Below the pieces are notes generated by a model. That model was given only the letters and a program-made list of their open reading frames with translations. It ran no database searches and had not been told where the DNA came from. 64,000 nt of DNA from Spirochaetales bacterium (GTDB lineage Bacteria > Spirochaetota > Spirochaetia > UBA9216), in contig JAEINK010000003.1 of the NCBI GenBank assembly GCA_016342585.1, positions 1 to 64,000 of the forward strand. The letters are read 5' to 3'. The translations under genes and the position numbers were made by a program. This document shows positions 18,568 through 28,642 of the stretch, piece by piece. How positions within the stretch are numbered: position 1 is the first letter of the stretch; each line of letters starts with the position of its first letter.

Positions 18568-19332
18568 CTATTCCCATTTAAAACTTTTCAGGGAAATAAT
18601 GATCCCTGCCAAAGTGGTGAAACCAAGGACTATGATTGGAATCAGTGTCACTTCCTGTGAGAGCCCAAGGGATGTGGTTTTAAGCAGCTTTATCCCCTGA
18701 GTCAGGGGGAGAATGTCCGAAACTCTCTGGAGTCCCCGGGGCATAATCTCATAAGGTATTGTACCACCCGACAGGAAAAACATGGGAAAATATATCAGGG
18801 AGCAGAGCAAATTGGCACTCTTGGTATTTTTGGAAACACTTGTGATGACCATACCGATGGAAAATATCGCCATTAAAACAAGGAGATAAGAGAGGAGGAA
18901 CCGGGGAACGGATCCAGTTATGGTGTAGCCGAAGAAGAACTTTGCAGTGAGCCATACCATAAGGGCGGATAAGATGGCAAAGAGCGCATTGGTGAGAACC
19001 TGGGCTCCCAGCATCATTCCCGGATGGGTCGGGGTCACTTTAAATCTCTTTAAAATCTTCCTTTCACGGTATCCAGACATGGTCAGCGGCAGACCCATTA
19101 AGCCGGAGGCGCATATTCCTACCGCAATTACTCCGGCGAAAGCCTGCTGCATGGCTGTGAAATCTACCCCCGGAGCGGCTGGTTTATTTCCGAAGATTAT
19201 ACCCAGAAGGATCATAATCCCCATGGGTAGAAGGATCCCGAAGAGGACCCCAGAGAACTCCCGTAATGATAGTTTGACCTCAGTTTTAAACAGCACGAAC
19301 AGTGTTTTCAATTTTTCCCTCCCGTTCTTCAA
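18568..19332 (-). CDS. ABC-2-type transporter permease
   Basis: Multi-pass; GLPLTMSGYRERKILKRFKVTP typical of ABC-2 exporters; downstream of ATPase. Confidence 0.85.
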   Translation of the reverse strand: MKNGREKLKTLFVLFKTEVKLSLREFSGVLFGILLPMGIMILLGIIFGNKPAAPGVDFTAMQQAFAGVIAVGICASGLMGLPLTMSGYRERKILKRFKVTPTHPGMMLGAQVLTNALFAILSALMVWLTAKFFFGYTITGSVPRFLLSYLLVLMAIFSIGMVITSVSKNTKSANLLCSLIYFPMFFLSGGTIPYEIMPRGLQRVSDILPLTQGIKLLKTTSLGLSQEVTLIPIIVLGFTTLAGIIISLKSFKWE

Positions 19333-20035
19333 TACAGGCTATATACGCCTCTTCAAGGTTTGAATAAGCTGAATTCTCAACAATTTCAGACGGACTCCCC
19401 TCAATTACGGTCTCCCCCCTGTGAAGGATAGCGATCCGATCACAAAGATAGGTAACCTCATCCATGTAGTGGGATGTCAGGAATATTGTCAGCCCCTGGT
19501 TTTTCAGTTTTTCAAGGTATCGCCAAACCTCTCTTCTGGCCAGGGGATCAAGACCGGTGGTCAGTTCATCCAGAAATACAACTTCAGGCCGGTGTATCAG
19601 GGCAAGCACCAGAGAGAGTTTCTGCTGTTCTCCCCCCGACAGTGATTCAACCAGAACTTTTTTCTTATCGATGAGTTGAAATTGTGTCAGAAGGGTCTCC
19701 CACTCCATTTTTTTCCGATACAAACTTGAGATGAGTTCACACATCTCTTCCACCCGGATCCTGTCGGGATAGGATGAAGCCTGGAACTGGACACCAACTT
19801 TGTTGAAAATAATTCGTCTGTTGTTCCGGGGATCCTCTCCCAGAATTTCAATAACTCCCTTATCGGGGTTCCTTGTCCCGAGAATACACTCCAGGGCTGT
19901 CGTTTTCCCTGCACCGTTAGGGCCTAAGAGTCCGAATATCTTACCCCGATCAATCTGGAGATTCAGCGATTTCAAGGCCGTAAGGCCTTCATACTTTTTT
20001 GTCAGATTCCTGACAATTATTGCTTTTTCACCCAT
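19286..20035 (-). CDS. ABC transporter ATP-binding protein
   Basis: Walker A GPNGAGKTT, signature LSGGEQQKL, Walker B VVFLDELTTGLD. Confidence 0.93.
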   Translation of the reverse strand: MGEKAIIVRNLTKKYEGLTALKSLNLQIDRGKIFGLLGPNGAGKTTALECILGTRNPDKGVIEILGEDPRNNRRIIFNKVGVQFQASSYPDRIRVEEMCELISSLYRKKMEWETLLTQFQLIDKKKVLVESLSGGEQQKLSLVLALIHRPEVVFLDELTTGLDPLARREVWRYLEKLKNQGLTIFLTSHYMDEVTYLCDRIAILHRGETVIEGSPSEIVENSAYSNLEEAYIACIEEREGKIENTVRAV

Positions 20036-20212
20036 TTTTGCCTCCTTGAATCAATCCTAAAGTTTCCCCTAAGGGGAAGGTCAAGAAGGAATTTCATTTT
20101 AAATTGTTTTTTGGAATCGAAAGGGAATCTGATAGAAGCGCCGGCCGAAATTCTCATTTAGAATTTGAGGAATTTCATTGACCTGACAGGAGATATTCTT
20201 TAAATTCAGTCA

Positions 20213-20863
20213 ATGAAACAGTCGATACTCCAAAAGCCGCTGACGTACAGCTACTTTAATGTGACCTTTGTGCTGATTGGCATTAATATTCTGGTCTATT
20301 TCTTCAATATGATGATTCCGGATACCCGGATTTATATGGCTATGATTCCTGTTCTTGTGATCCGAGATCATACCTACTGGCAGTTCCTGACCTATATGTT
20401 TACTCATGGTTCCATGACCCACATTCTGTTTAATATGCTTGGTCTCTTTTTCTTTGGTGCTTCGGTAGAACGCCGGATGGGGAGTTGGGAGTTTCTCCTT
20501 TTTTATCTTCTGACTGGGGTTCTGGCCGGCATTTTTTCCTTCATTGTATACTATTTTACCGGAGCCTATACGGTAATCCTTCTGGGGGCCAGCGGGGCGG
20601 TCTATGCTGTATTACTCGCCTATGCCTCCTATTACCCCGATTCAAGAATTTTTATCTTTGGACTGATCCCCATCAAGGCTTCCATGATGGTTCTGATCTA
20701 TACGGCTCTTGCCCTCTTTAACCAGTTTACAGGCAGTCGGGGAGGGGTGGCCCATATGACCCACCTGGCGGGATTCGGATTTGCTTTTTTATATTTTCTG
20801 ATCAGACTCGGGATAAATCCCATCGATTCATTCACCGGTAAAAAACAAAACCCCTGGAGATAG
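20213..20863 (+). CDS. Rhomboid-family intramembrane serine protease
   Basis: HGSMTHILFNMLGLFFFG, LGASGAVYAVLLAYA (catalytic Ser), HMTHLAGFGFAF (His). Confidence 0.9.
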   Translation: MKQSILQKPLTYSYFNVTFVLIGINILVYFFNMMIPDTRIYMAMIPVLVIRDHTYWQFLTYMFTHGSMTHILFNMLGLFFFGASVERRMGSWEFLLFYLLTGVLAGIFSFIVYYFTGAYTVILLGASGAVYAVLLAYASYYPDSRIFIFGLIPIKASMMVLIYTALALFNQFTGSRGGVAHMTHLAGFGFAFLYFLIRLGINPIDSFTGKKQNPWR

Positions 20864-20903
20864 AACCTTCAGGATTTGAGGGAAACGGGACGATAATATT
20901 TAC

Positions 20904-21578
20904 ATGGTAAAGTATCATACCGGATTCCGTCCTTTTATGCTCACTCTTGTTTTTTTACTTTTCTCCTCTGTGATCCTGTCTGCTTCCGATTATCTTTCCG
21001 GAACATTCTGGTGGGAGACCGAACCCTTTGTGGGTGGTGTTGATTATCCTCAGAATGAAGAGGAGGCCATAAAATACCTGCTGGAGGAGGCCCAATGGGT
21101 CTTTTCCGGGATGATTTATGGTTTTGCAGTGGATTACACCCCCGCCGATTCATCCCGGGAAATTGAACAGGTTTTTAATATGACACCCCTGGGGTCAATA
21201 CCCTGGGGAGATCCCCGGCTCAAGGTCATAACCGGCTGGCGTGAGCGGACCCGCCATTTTACCGATATTGGTTATACTCTGGAAGGGATGACCCTCCTGC
21301 GACGGCAGGCCTGGGAGTCCAATGTTCATCCCCAGGCCTCACAGCTTGGGCTCTACACCATGTATGAAGGTTTCCGGGGTCGGAGGAGGGCTGTTGAAAA
21401 TGCGGCTCTCCAGGCTATTCGTGATTATTACAGGCAGCGGATAGGTTCAAGACCGACCGAGATTCGGGGTGAGATAGCCTTATTTGATGTTCCCTATATC
21501 ATTATAAAAGAGGGCGCCTACCATGCCCGGGTCCGGATCTGCATGGATCTGGAAGTTACCGGGCAGGTGGCTTATTAA
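20904..21578 (+). CDS. Secreted protein of unknown function
   Basis: Signal-peptide-like N-terminus, intact ORF. Confidence 0.5.
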   Translation: MVKYHTGFRPFMLTLVFLLFSSVILSASDYLSGTFWWETEPFVGGVDYPQNEEEAIKYLLEEAQWVFSGMIYGFAVDYTPADSSREIEQVFNMTPLGSIPWGDPRLKVITGWRERTRHFTDIGYTLEGMTLLRRQAWESNVHPQASQLGLYTMYEGFRGRRRAVENAALQAIRDYYRQRIGSRPTEIRGEIALFDVPYIIIKEGAYHARVRICMDLEVTGQVAY

Positions 21579-21594
21579 AGGATAATTGTAAACT

Positions 21595-22683
21595 TCAATA
21601 ATCGTTGGGATTCGTTTCCGATTTAATCTTCGCATACCCCGGTTTCAATGTATCGTAAATCACCTTGAGCCTTGTCTCATAGGGAGCAAAGGCGGATTTC
21701 ATAGCATTTATGGTGATCTTTTCAAGATCTCGCAAGGTGAGATTGAAGTAGGTCACCGCTAACTCCAGCTCCTTTGAAAGGGTTGTGTCACTCATCAGTG
21801 GATTATCTGTGGAGAGTGTGACTCGGAAGTTATTTCGGTAATAGAGATTAAATGGGTGTTCATCCAGAGAAGGGGCGGCTCCGGTCTGTATATTGGAAGA
21901 GAGGCACATCTCCAGGGGGATCCTCTTGTCCCTGACAAAGGTGGCCAGTGAGCCCATGTTTTCTATCCGTGTTCCCTTGTAGACCATATCTTCCTGAAGC
22001 CTTGTTCCATGACCTATACGATGGGCACCGCAGGTCTGGATAGCCTGCCAGATGGATTCGACTCCGAAAGCCTCTCCTGCATGGATAGTGATGCTGAAAT
22101 TCCTGTTCCGGATGTACTGAAATGCTGCCAAATGGGCCTTGGGGGGATGGCCGTTTTCATCTCCCGCTATATCGAAGGCGACAACCCCCTTGTTGCGGTA
22201 GGAGACGGCCAGCTCCGCCACCTGGAGCGAGTTATCCGGGCTTTCATGACGCATGGCACAGAGGATGAGTCCGAACTCGACTCCCGTTGCCTCTCTTCCT
22301 GCTTTAAGCCCCCGGAGAGCGGCCTCCACGATCTCCTCGAGATTCAGCCCCTTGTCAGTCAGCAGGGTCGGTGCAAAACGGATTTCCGCATAAGCCACAT
22401 TCTCTTTCGCGAAATCTTCGATTGCTTCACGGGAGATCCTCTCAATAGCCTCTTTTGTCTGCATAACCGCACAGGTTACGGAGAATCCCTCCAGGTAGAG
22501 CCCCAGAGACTTTCTGTCGGCTCCCCGGTGGAACCAATCTGCCAGCTCTTTGGGATCATGGGAAGGAATTTCTATATTATCCAGTTCTGCCAGTTCTATT
22601 ATTGTTTCCGGACGAACACCGCCGTCCAGATGGTAGTGTAATTCCACCTTGGGAATTTTTTTTATCATTTCTTTGGTAATCAT
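21595..22683 (-). CDS. add: Adenosine deaminase
   Basis: KVELHYHLDGGVRPET, TIHAGEAFG, HRIGHGTRL, LSTDNPLMS. Confidence 0.93.
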   Translation of the reverse strand: MITKEMIKKIPKVELHYHLDGGVRPETIIELAELDNIEIPSHDPKELADWFHRGADRKSLGLYLEGFSVTCAVMQTKEAIERISREAIEDFAKENVAYAEIRFAPTLLTDKGLNLEEIVEAALRGLKAGREATGVEFGLILCAMRHESPDNSLQVAELAVSYRNKGVVAFDIAGDENGHPPKAHLAAFQYIRNRNFSITIHAGEAFGVESIWQAIQTCGAHRIGHGTRLQEDMVYKGTRIENMGSLATFVRDKRIPLEMCLSSNIQTGAAPSLDEHPFNLYYRNNFRVTLSTDNPLMSDTTLSKELELAVTYFNLTLRDLEKITINAMKSAFAPYETRLKVIYDTLKPGYAKIKSETNPNDY

Positions 22684-22831
22684 AATTTTATTGTAACAAA
22701 TATATGGGGATCCGGCAAATTTTAATGAATGAATTCAGCTTTTAGCGACCTTTGACAAAGGGGCTTTTTTTCCTGTAAACTCTACCCCTGAAAACAATTA
22801 TTCCAAACCTTCCCAGTATAAGGATTTACTC

Positions 22832-24451
22832 ATGATCAATCTCTCCAATATCAAAATCGCCTACGGCGGCCGGGTTCTGTTTAAAAATGGTAATGTCCAG
22901 ATTAACGACGGCGAGAAGATCGGTCTTGTGGGGCCCAATGGTGCCGGCAAAACCACAGTGTTTAAGATTATTACGGGGGATGAAAGTCCCGATGAGGGGA
23001 TGGTGACCATGGATCCCGGGACGGTTATTGGTTATTTTTCGCAGGATGTGGGCGAGATGGCTGGGACAAAGGTCCTGCAGGAGGTTCTCTCCGGTGCGGG
23101 GCGTGTGTATGAGATAGGGGAAAAGCTTGGTGAACTGGAACACCGGATGTCTGACCCTGACGGACCTGGATTAACCGATGATGAGATGGATAAATATGGT
23201 GAGCTTCAGATGGAGTTTCAGCACCTCGATGGTTATGAACTGGAAAACCAGGCCGAGACGATCCTGGAAGGGTTGGGAATCCGCCGGGACCGTTGGGAGA
23301 TGCCTGTTGAAACCTTCAGCGGCGGGTGGAAGATGAGGATCTCCCTGGCCAAGATTCTGCTTTTAAATCCACAGGTTCTTTTAATAGATGAACCTACCAA
23401 CCATCTGGATGTAGAATCCATAATCTGGTTGGAGGGGTGGCTTCGCTCCTTTAAAGGTTCGGTTGTTATGACCAGCCATGACAGGGAGTTTATGACCAGA
23501 CTTTGCGGAAAGACCATCGAGGTTGCGGCGGGTTCTCTTACCTCCTATAGCGGAGACTATGATTTCTACCTGAAGGAGAGGATCATCCGGCGGGAACAGC
23601 TTCTCTCGTCACAGAAACGGCAGCAGGCCATGCTTGCCAAGGAGGAGGAGTTTATTGCCAGGTTTGCCGCCCGGGCATCCCATGCTGCTCAGGTTCAGTC
23701 CCGGATCAAGACGATTGAAAAAATCGAAAGGATAGAGATTCCACCGGATCCCAAGGTTATGAAGCTTAGTTTCGATGAACATAAGCGAAGCGGAGATCAG
23801 GTGGTTGAGATGACCAATCTCGGTAAAGCCTGGCCGAATCCGGATGGTTCCGAACTTTCGGTTTTCAGCGGGATCTCAGGGACAGTGGTCCGGGGAAACA
23901 AGATTGCCGTAACCGGTATAAATGGAGCCGGAAAGTCCACCCTCCTTAAAGTTATTACAGAACAGACCGATCCCAGCTCCGGAAAATGTACACTTGGAGC
24001 CAGTGTGAATGTGGGCTATTTCAGTCAGTATTCATCCGATGTCCTCGATCCAGGCCGATCTATCTTCGAAGAGGTGGCCGAGCGGTTGCCCATGGCTACC
24101 ATCGGTTATATTAAGAATTTGCTTGGTGCATTCCAATTCTCCGGAGATGATGCAGACAAAAAGGTTTCCGTTCTTTCCGGGGGGGAGAGGAGCCGTGTCA
24201 TGCTGGCCTTGATCCTGGCCTCGCCGGTCAATTTCCTCGTTCTTGATGAACCGACAAACCATCTGGATATCGCCAGCCGCGAGGTTCTCCTTGCGGCTTT
24301 GAAAGATTTTAAGGGGACTATCATGATCGTAAGCCATGACCGGTATTTCCTGAAACACCTGTCCAACCGTGTTTTTGAGATTGATCACGGTCAGATGAGG
24401 ATCTTTGAGGGGGATTATGAGTATTACCTCTCGAAGAAATCGGGAAATTGA
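22832..24451 (+). CDS. ABC-F family ATPase
   Basis: Two Walker A motifs (GPNGAGKTT, GINGAGKST), two signature motifs (FSGGWKMR, LSGGERSR), no TM segments. Confidence 0.92.
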   Translation: MINLSNIKIAYGGRVLFKNGNVQINDGEKIGLVGPNGAGKTTVFKIITGDESPDEGMVTMDPGTVIGYFSQDVGEMAGTKVLQEVLSGAGRVYEIGEKLGELEHRMSDPDGPGLTDDEMDKYGELQMEFQHLDGYELENQAETILEGLGIRRDRWEMPVETFSGGWKMRISLAKILLLNPQVLLIDEPTNHLDVESIIWLEGWLRSFKGSVVMTSHDREFMTRLCGKTIEVAAGSLTSYSGDYDFYLKERIIRREQLLSSQKRQQAMLAKEEEFIARFAARASHAAQVQSRIKTIEKIERIEIPPDPKVMKLSFDEHKRSGDQVVEMTNLGKAWPNPDGSELSVFSGISGTVVRGNKIAVTGINGAGKSTLLKVITEQTDPSSGKCTLGASVNVGYFSQYSSDVLDPGRSIFEEVAERLPMATIGYIKNLLGAFQFSGDDADKKVSVLSGGERSRVMLALILASPVNFLVLDEPTNHLDIASREVLLAALKDFKGTIMIVSHDRYFLKHLSNRVFEIDHGQMRIFEGDYEYYLSKKSGN

Positions 24452-24502
24452 GGGGGCATCTTTAGCTCCTGTTCGGCTGAGATCTCTTCGGGTAGACGCT
24501 TC

Positions 24503-26368
24503 CTAAAAAAATCTCTTTCGTTTACTCAGGAGCATCATGTGTTTCAACTCTTCCGGCTTTTTAAGGCTTTGCCACTGGTCCTGAAATTTCGGATCCTGTA
24601 CCAGGGTCGCCAGTGAGGCAATGGTTTTCAGGTGAAGGATCCTCATGTCTTTGGAGCCTCCCAGGAAGAAAATCGCCTTCACAGCTTTCGTCTTTTCTCC
24701 GAAATCAACCCCTTTTTTACAGCGGACAATTTTCATGAAGGTTTTACCCTCGCCATCCAGGAGGATATGCGGGATAGCAATGAAGTCAGAGATAGCGGTG
24801 TTGTATTCATTCTGCCTTTTCCTGTACCGGGAAAGAACCTCCTCTTCATCCAATCCTGTGGTTGTTGCTATCTCACGGGAGAGGCTTAGGAGTAATCGTT
24901 CCCAATCCATGGGGCCTTCCATGTCGGAAACAGCAGCCTCCCGGATGAGCTTGTCAAAGCTATCCTGTTCGATCTCATCCCTGGAAATTATGATATCCCG
25001 CAACTCCGTCTCCAGGAGATCCTCTGTTAATTTTGAATCGGTGATTTTTTTTATCAGGTGGAGGAGTGCGAACTCGCTTTTGTTGTTTCTGCGTCCATAG
25101 AATATATAGAGGCAGAAGCAGGCGAAGATGAAGGCAAGGCTCACCTCAATCGCCTGGGAGCCCAGGTCTATGATGAAATATCCGAAAAGCAGGATACTCA
25201 GGATCTGCAGCCAGGGGTAAAATGGGGCTTTAAAACTGGGTTTATAATTGGAGATTTCCGACTCCCTCAGGACTATTACCGCCAGGTTTGTGAGGACATA
25301 ACTGGTAAGGATGACCGTGGAGGCTGTTTTAACAAGGATATCCAGGGGAAGGAGAAGCGCCAGGAACATGAGTATGGAGGTGATAACCAATGATAGTACG
25401 GGGACCTGTTTTTTGCGGGAAACACCGGCGAAGAGGGGTGGCAGGAGTTTGTCCCGGGAGAGGGCCAGTGGGTAGCGACTGGCCGACATGAGTCCCGCAT
25501 TGGCTGTAGTTATGAAGGCCAGGGCCGAGGCTATAAAGATGGCGATGTAGCCCGGTTTCCCTAAAAGCAGTCCGGCCGAATCGGCCACCGGTGTGAGACT
25601 GGTTGAGAAGTCTTCAGGGGCAAGGGTTCCTGTTAATACGACTACGATCAGGCCATAAAAGAGGGTAACCACAGCTATGGATGATATCATTCCCAGGGGG
25701 ATATTCCTCTTAGGATTTATAACCTCTTCAGAGATATTGGCCACCTTAAGCAAACCCCCGAATGAGATGAAGATGAATCCTGACGTTGTGATGATGGCGT
25801 GAATACCCTTCTCCCCGAAGGGTTTGAAATTACCGGTCTCTACCGCGGGTAGACCGAACAGGATGTAGACGAAAAGGAGGCTCAGGAGGCCGATAACCAT
25901 GATCAGTTGAAAGATGGCCGCCTCTTCCACTCCGGCAAGGTTCACCAGGAGGAATATCAGACAGAGGAGGCCGGCGGAGAGCATTGTTGGAATATTCAGG
26001 GTGAGATAGAGGATCTCGGAGATACCGAAAACCGCAAAGGCGCTTTTTAAGGCCAGGGCGAACCACCCCAGGAAGCCGGAGATAGTCCCGAGGAGGGGAC
26101 CGAAGGTTCGGTTAATGAAGTAGTAATCGCCCCCCGCTTTGGGCATGGCTGTCGAGAGTTCGATGACGCTGAAGACACCGAAGAGAGCCAGAACTCCGGC
26201 CAGAATATAGGATATGAATACGGCAGAGCCGGCCTTGGTAAAGGCCAGACCGGGTAGAATAAAGATTCCTGAGCTGATCATCGCTCCGGTGGCAATGCTG
26301 AATACACCGGCCAGGCCGATCCCTTTTTTCAGGTCCATATCTTCTCCTTCTTTTGTAGCTCTGTACAT
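24503..26368 (-). CDS. APC-family amino acid permease with C-terminal PTS EIIA type-2-like domain
   Basis: N-term GVFSIATGAMISSGIFILPGLAF; C-term TTGLDEEEVLSRYRKRQNEYNTAISDFIAIPHI...VDFGEKTKAVKAIFFLGGSKDMRILHLKTIASLA. Confidence 0.85.
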   Translation of the reverse strand: MYRATKEGEDMDLKKGIGLAGVFSIATGAMISSGIFILPGLAFTKAGSAVFISYILAGVLALFGVFSVIELSTAMPKAGGDYYFINRTFGPLLGTISGFLGWFALALKSAFAVFGISEILYLTLNIPTMLSAGLLCLIFLLVNLAGVEEAAIFQLIMVIGLLSLLFVYILFGLPAVETGNFKPFGEKGIHAIITTSGFIFISFGGLLKVANISEEVINPKRNIPLGMISSIAVVTLFYGLIVVVLTGTLAPEDFSTSLTPVADSAGLLLGKPGYIAIFIASALAFITTANAGLMSASRYPLALSRDKLLPPLFAGVSRKKQVPVLSLVITSILMFLALLLPLDILVKTASTVILTSYVLTNLAVIVLRESEISNYKPSFKAPFYPWLQILSILLFGYFIIDLGSQAIEVSLAFIFACFCLYIFYGRRNNKSEFALLHLIKKITDSKLTEDLLETELRDIIISRDEIEQDSFDKLIREAAVSDMEGPMDWERLLLSLSREIATTTGLDEEEVLSRYRKRQNEYNTAISDFIAIPHILLDGEGKTFMKIVRCKKGVDFGEKTKAVKAIFFLGGSKDMRILHLKTIASLATLVQDPKFQDQWQSLKKPEELKHMMLLSKRKRFF

Positions 26369-26464
26369 TAATAGTATAACAAATAAAAAATTGACAAAAG
26401 ACTAAATTACTAAATAAAATGGTTTTTCCCGGTGGTATACTTACCCTGGCAGGGAGAACTGAAA

Positions 26465-28567
26465 ATGAATACACTGAATCTTGAAAAACTCTTGAATCCA
26501 TCGAGCATTGCTTTGATCGGCGCCTCCGACAAGAGCGGTAAGGTGGGAACGACAATAATGAAGTACCTTTTGAAGAGCACGGCGAGGGTATATCCTGTAA
26601 ACCCGAAAATAGATTACATTATGCATATCCCCGTTTATAAGGATGTTTCGGATATTTCGGGGGATGTGGATCTTGCCATTGTCGCTTTGAGCGCCGCGAA
26701 TTCTGTTTCCGCCGTCTCTGCCTGCTCTGATAAGGGGATCCCTTTTGTTATTGTGGTGGCGGGTGGTTTTGGTGAAACCGGGGCCGAAGGCGGTGCTCTG
26801 GAGGGTAAACTCCGGGAGATCGTTTCCCGGGGAAAGACCAGGATCCTGGGGCCTAACTCCCTTGGCGTTTTTGTTCCTGAGAACGATCTGGATACTGTCT
26901 TTGTGGAACATGGTGATAAAGCACTCGCCCAGGGGGGGAGTGTGGCCTTCATAAGCCAGAGTGGTTCTGTGGGGGTCGAATCCCTGGGGCTTGCCAGTAA
27001 CACCGGTTTCGGAATGCGGGCATTCGTCGGGACGGGGAATAAAACAGATTTGACCGAACTCGACTTCATTCGTCACTTTGGCAGGGATGATAAAACCGAC
27101 TGCCTTGCCATATATGTTGAGAGTGTCGAGGGTGAGCGGGATTTCCTCCTGGAGTGCTCCGAGGTCTCCGCCAAAAAACCTGTCCTGGTCCTCAAGGCCG
27201 GGCGTACTCCCGCGGGGGCTTCGGCCGCCGGGTCCCATACGGGCAGGCTTGCCGGTTCGGACAGGGTTGTGAATGGTGCCTTCAAGCAGTATGGTATTCA
27301 GCGGGCCTTCGATGATGAGGAGCTCTGTGACGCCGCCCTCTCCCTCTCCATGCTAAAACCGGCATCGGGAAACAGGGTGGCGGTGGTAACCCCTGCCGGT
27401 GGATTCGGCGTCATGTGCACCGATTATATTGACAGTCAGGACAGCCGGGCAAAACTTATCATGGCTGAACTTTCCGGGGAGACTAAATCCCGAATTGCCG
27501 GCAACACCCTGAATTTTGCCTCAACGAATAACCCTGTCGATTTAACGGCCAGTGCGGATAACGGGATGTTTACCAATAGCCTTGATGCCCTGATCGATGA
27601 CGATGGGGTTGATATCATAATCTGTGTCACCTTCTTTGCACCTCCCACCATAGATGATGGTCTTATTAAAGAGATCGGCCGGAGGGTCAGAAACTCATCC
27701 AAACCCATCCTGGTCTTCACCGAATATGGGCCATTCACGGATGAGTATTTACTCTCCTTTTATAATGAAGGGGTGGCCGGTTTTCCCTCCATAAGCAGGG
27801 TTGTCCGTGCCGCACGTTTTCTTGTGGAGAGAGGGGAAATCATAAAACGGAAGGGGGGGATGAAAAAGGATACTCCTGTTGAACATCGGGAACTTGCCGG
27901 GATGGTGGAAACCTGGAAGTCCTCCTTAAAAGTACCCGGAAAACCTGATGAATGGGAAACATCTGGACTCTTTCGTATAGCCGGGCTGCCGGCTCAGAAA
28001 TCTGTTCTTGTTGAGCATGAAGATTATTTTCTCTCTCTTGTGGAGAACGCCTCACTTCCCGGGCCCTATGCTGTGAAAATCTGCGGGTCGGAAATCCTGC
28101 ATAAAACCGAGTTAGGCGGGGTTGCTTTAAATGTGGGGGAAGGAGAGCTCTCTGAAACTGTAGGAATGATGCTCCGGAAGTTCCCCGGGAATTCGGTAAT
28201 TATATCGAATATGATTACATATTCGGGGACAGAGTTTATTCTCGGTGCCTTGAATGATTTCACCTTCGGTCCCTCTGTTATGGCCGGGGCGGGGGGCATC
28301 CTTACCGAGCTTTATAAGGATGTGGCCTTCCGGCTGGCACCCTGCGAGCATGAGGTGGCACGGGGTATGCTGGAAGAGCTCCGTATAGCGCCAATCCTGG
28401 AAGGGTACAGGGGGAGTTCTCTGGATAAGGAGGCCCTGGTTGAGATCCTGGTAAGGTTTTCTCGATTGGCGGCGATTATCGCCGGGCAGGGCGGACAGCT
28501 GGATATAAATCCCATCGTCTGGTCCGATGACGGGTGGATAATCTTGGACGCCAAGGCCGTTCTCTGA
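26465..28567 (+). CDS. Acetate-CoA ligase (ADP-forming), fused alpha-beta type
   Basis: LLNPSSIALIGASDKSGKVGTTI; GSHTGRLAGSD; C-terminal ATP-grasp PYAVKICGSEILHKTELGGVALNV. Confidence 0.9.
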   Translation: MNTLNLEKLLNPSSIALIGASDKSGKVGTTIMKYLLKSTARVYPVNPKIDYIMHIPVYKDVSDISGDVDLAIVALSAANSVSAVSACSDKGIPFVIVVAGGFGETGAEGGALEGKLREIVSRGKTRILGPNSLGVFVPENDLDTVFVEHGDKALAQGGSVAFISQSGSVGVESLGLASNTGFGMRAFVGTGNKTDLTELDFIRHFGRDDKTDCLAIYVESVEGERDFLLECSEVSAKKPVLVLKAGRTPAGASAAGSHTGRLAGSDRVVNGAFKQYGIQRAFDDEELCDAALSLSMLKPASGNRVAVVTPAGGFGVMCTDYIDSQDSRAKLIMAELSGETKSRIAGNTLNFASTNNPVDLTASADNGMFTNSLDALIDDDGVDIIICVTFFAPPTIDDGLIKEIGRRVRNSSKPILVFTEYGPFTDEYLLSFYNEGVAGFPSISRVVRAARFLVERGEIIKRKGGMKKDTPVEHRELAGMVETWKSSLKVPGKPDEWETSGLFRIAGLPAQKSVLVEHEDYFLSLVENASLPGPYAVKICGSEILHKTELGGVALNVGEGELSETVGMMLRKFPGNSVIISNMITYSGTEFILGALNDFTFGPSVMAGAGGILTELYKDVAFRLAPCEHEVARGMLEELRIAPILEGYRGSSLDKEALVEILVRFSRLAAIIAGQGGQLDINPIVWSDDGWIILDAKAVL

Positions 28568-28642
28568 TTGTCAGCAGAGATCTGATAAAATTCGATAATC
28601 TCAAATCCAGAAAGGGTGAATAAACAGCCCGGTGGATTGCCT

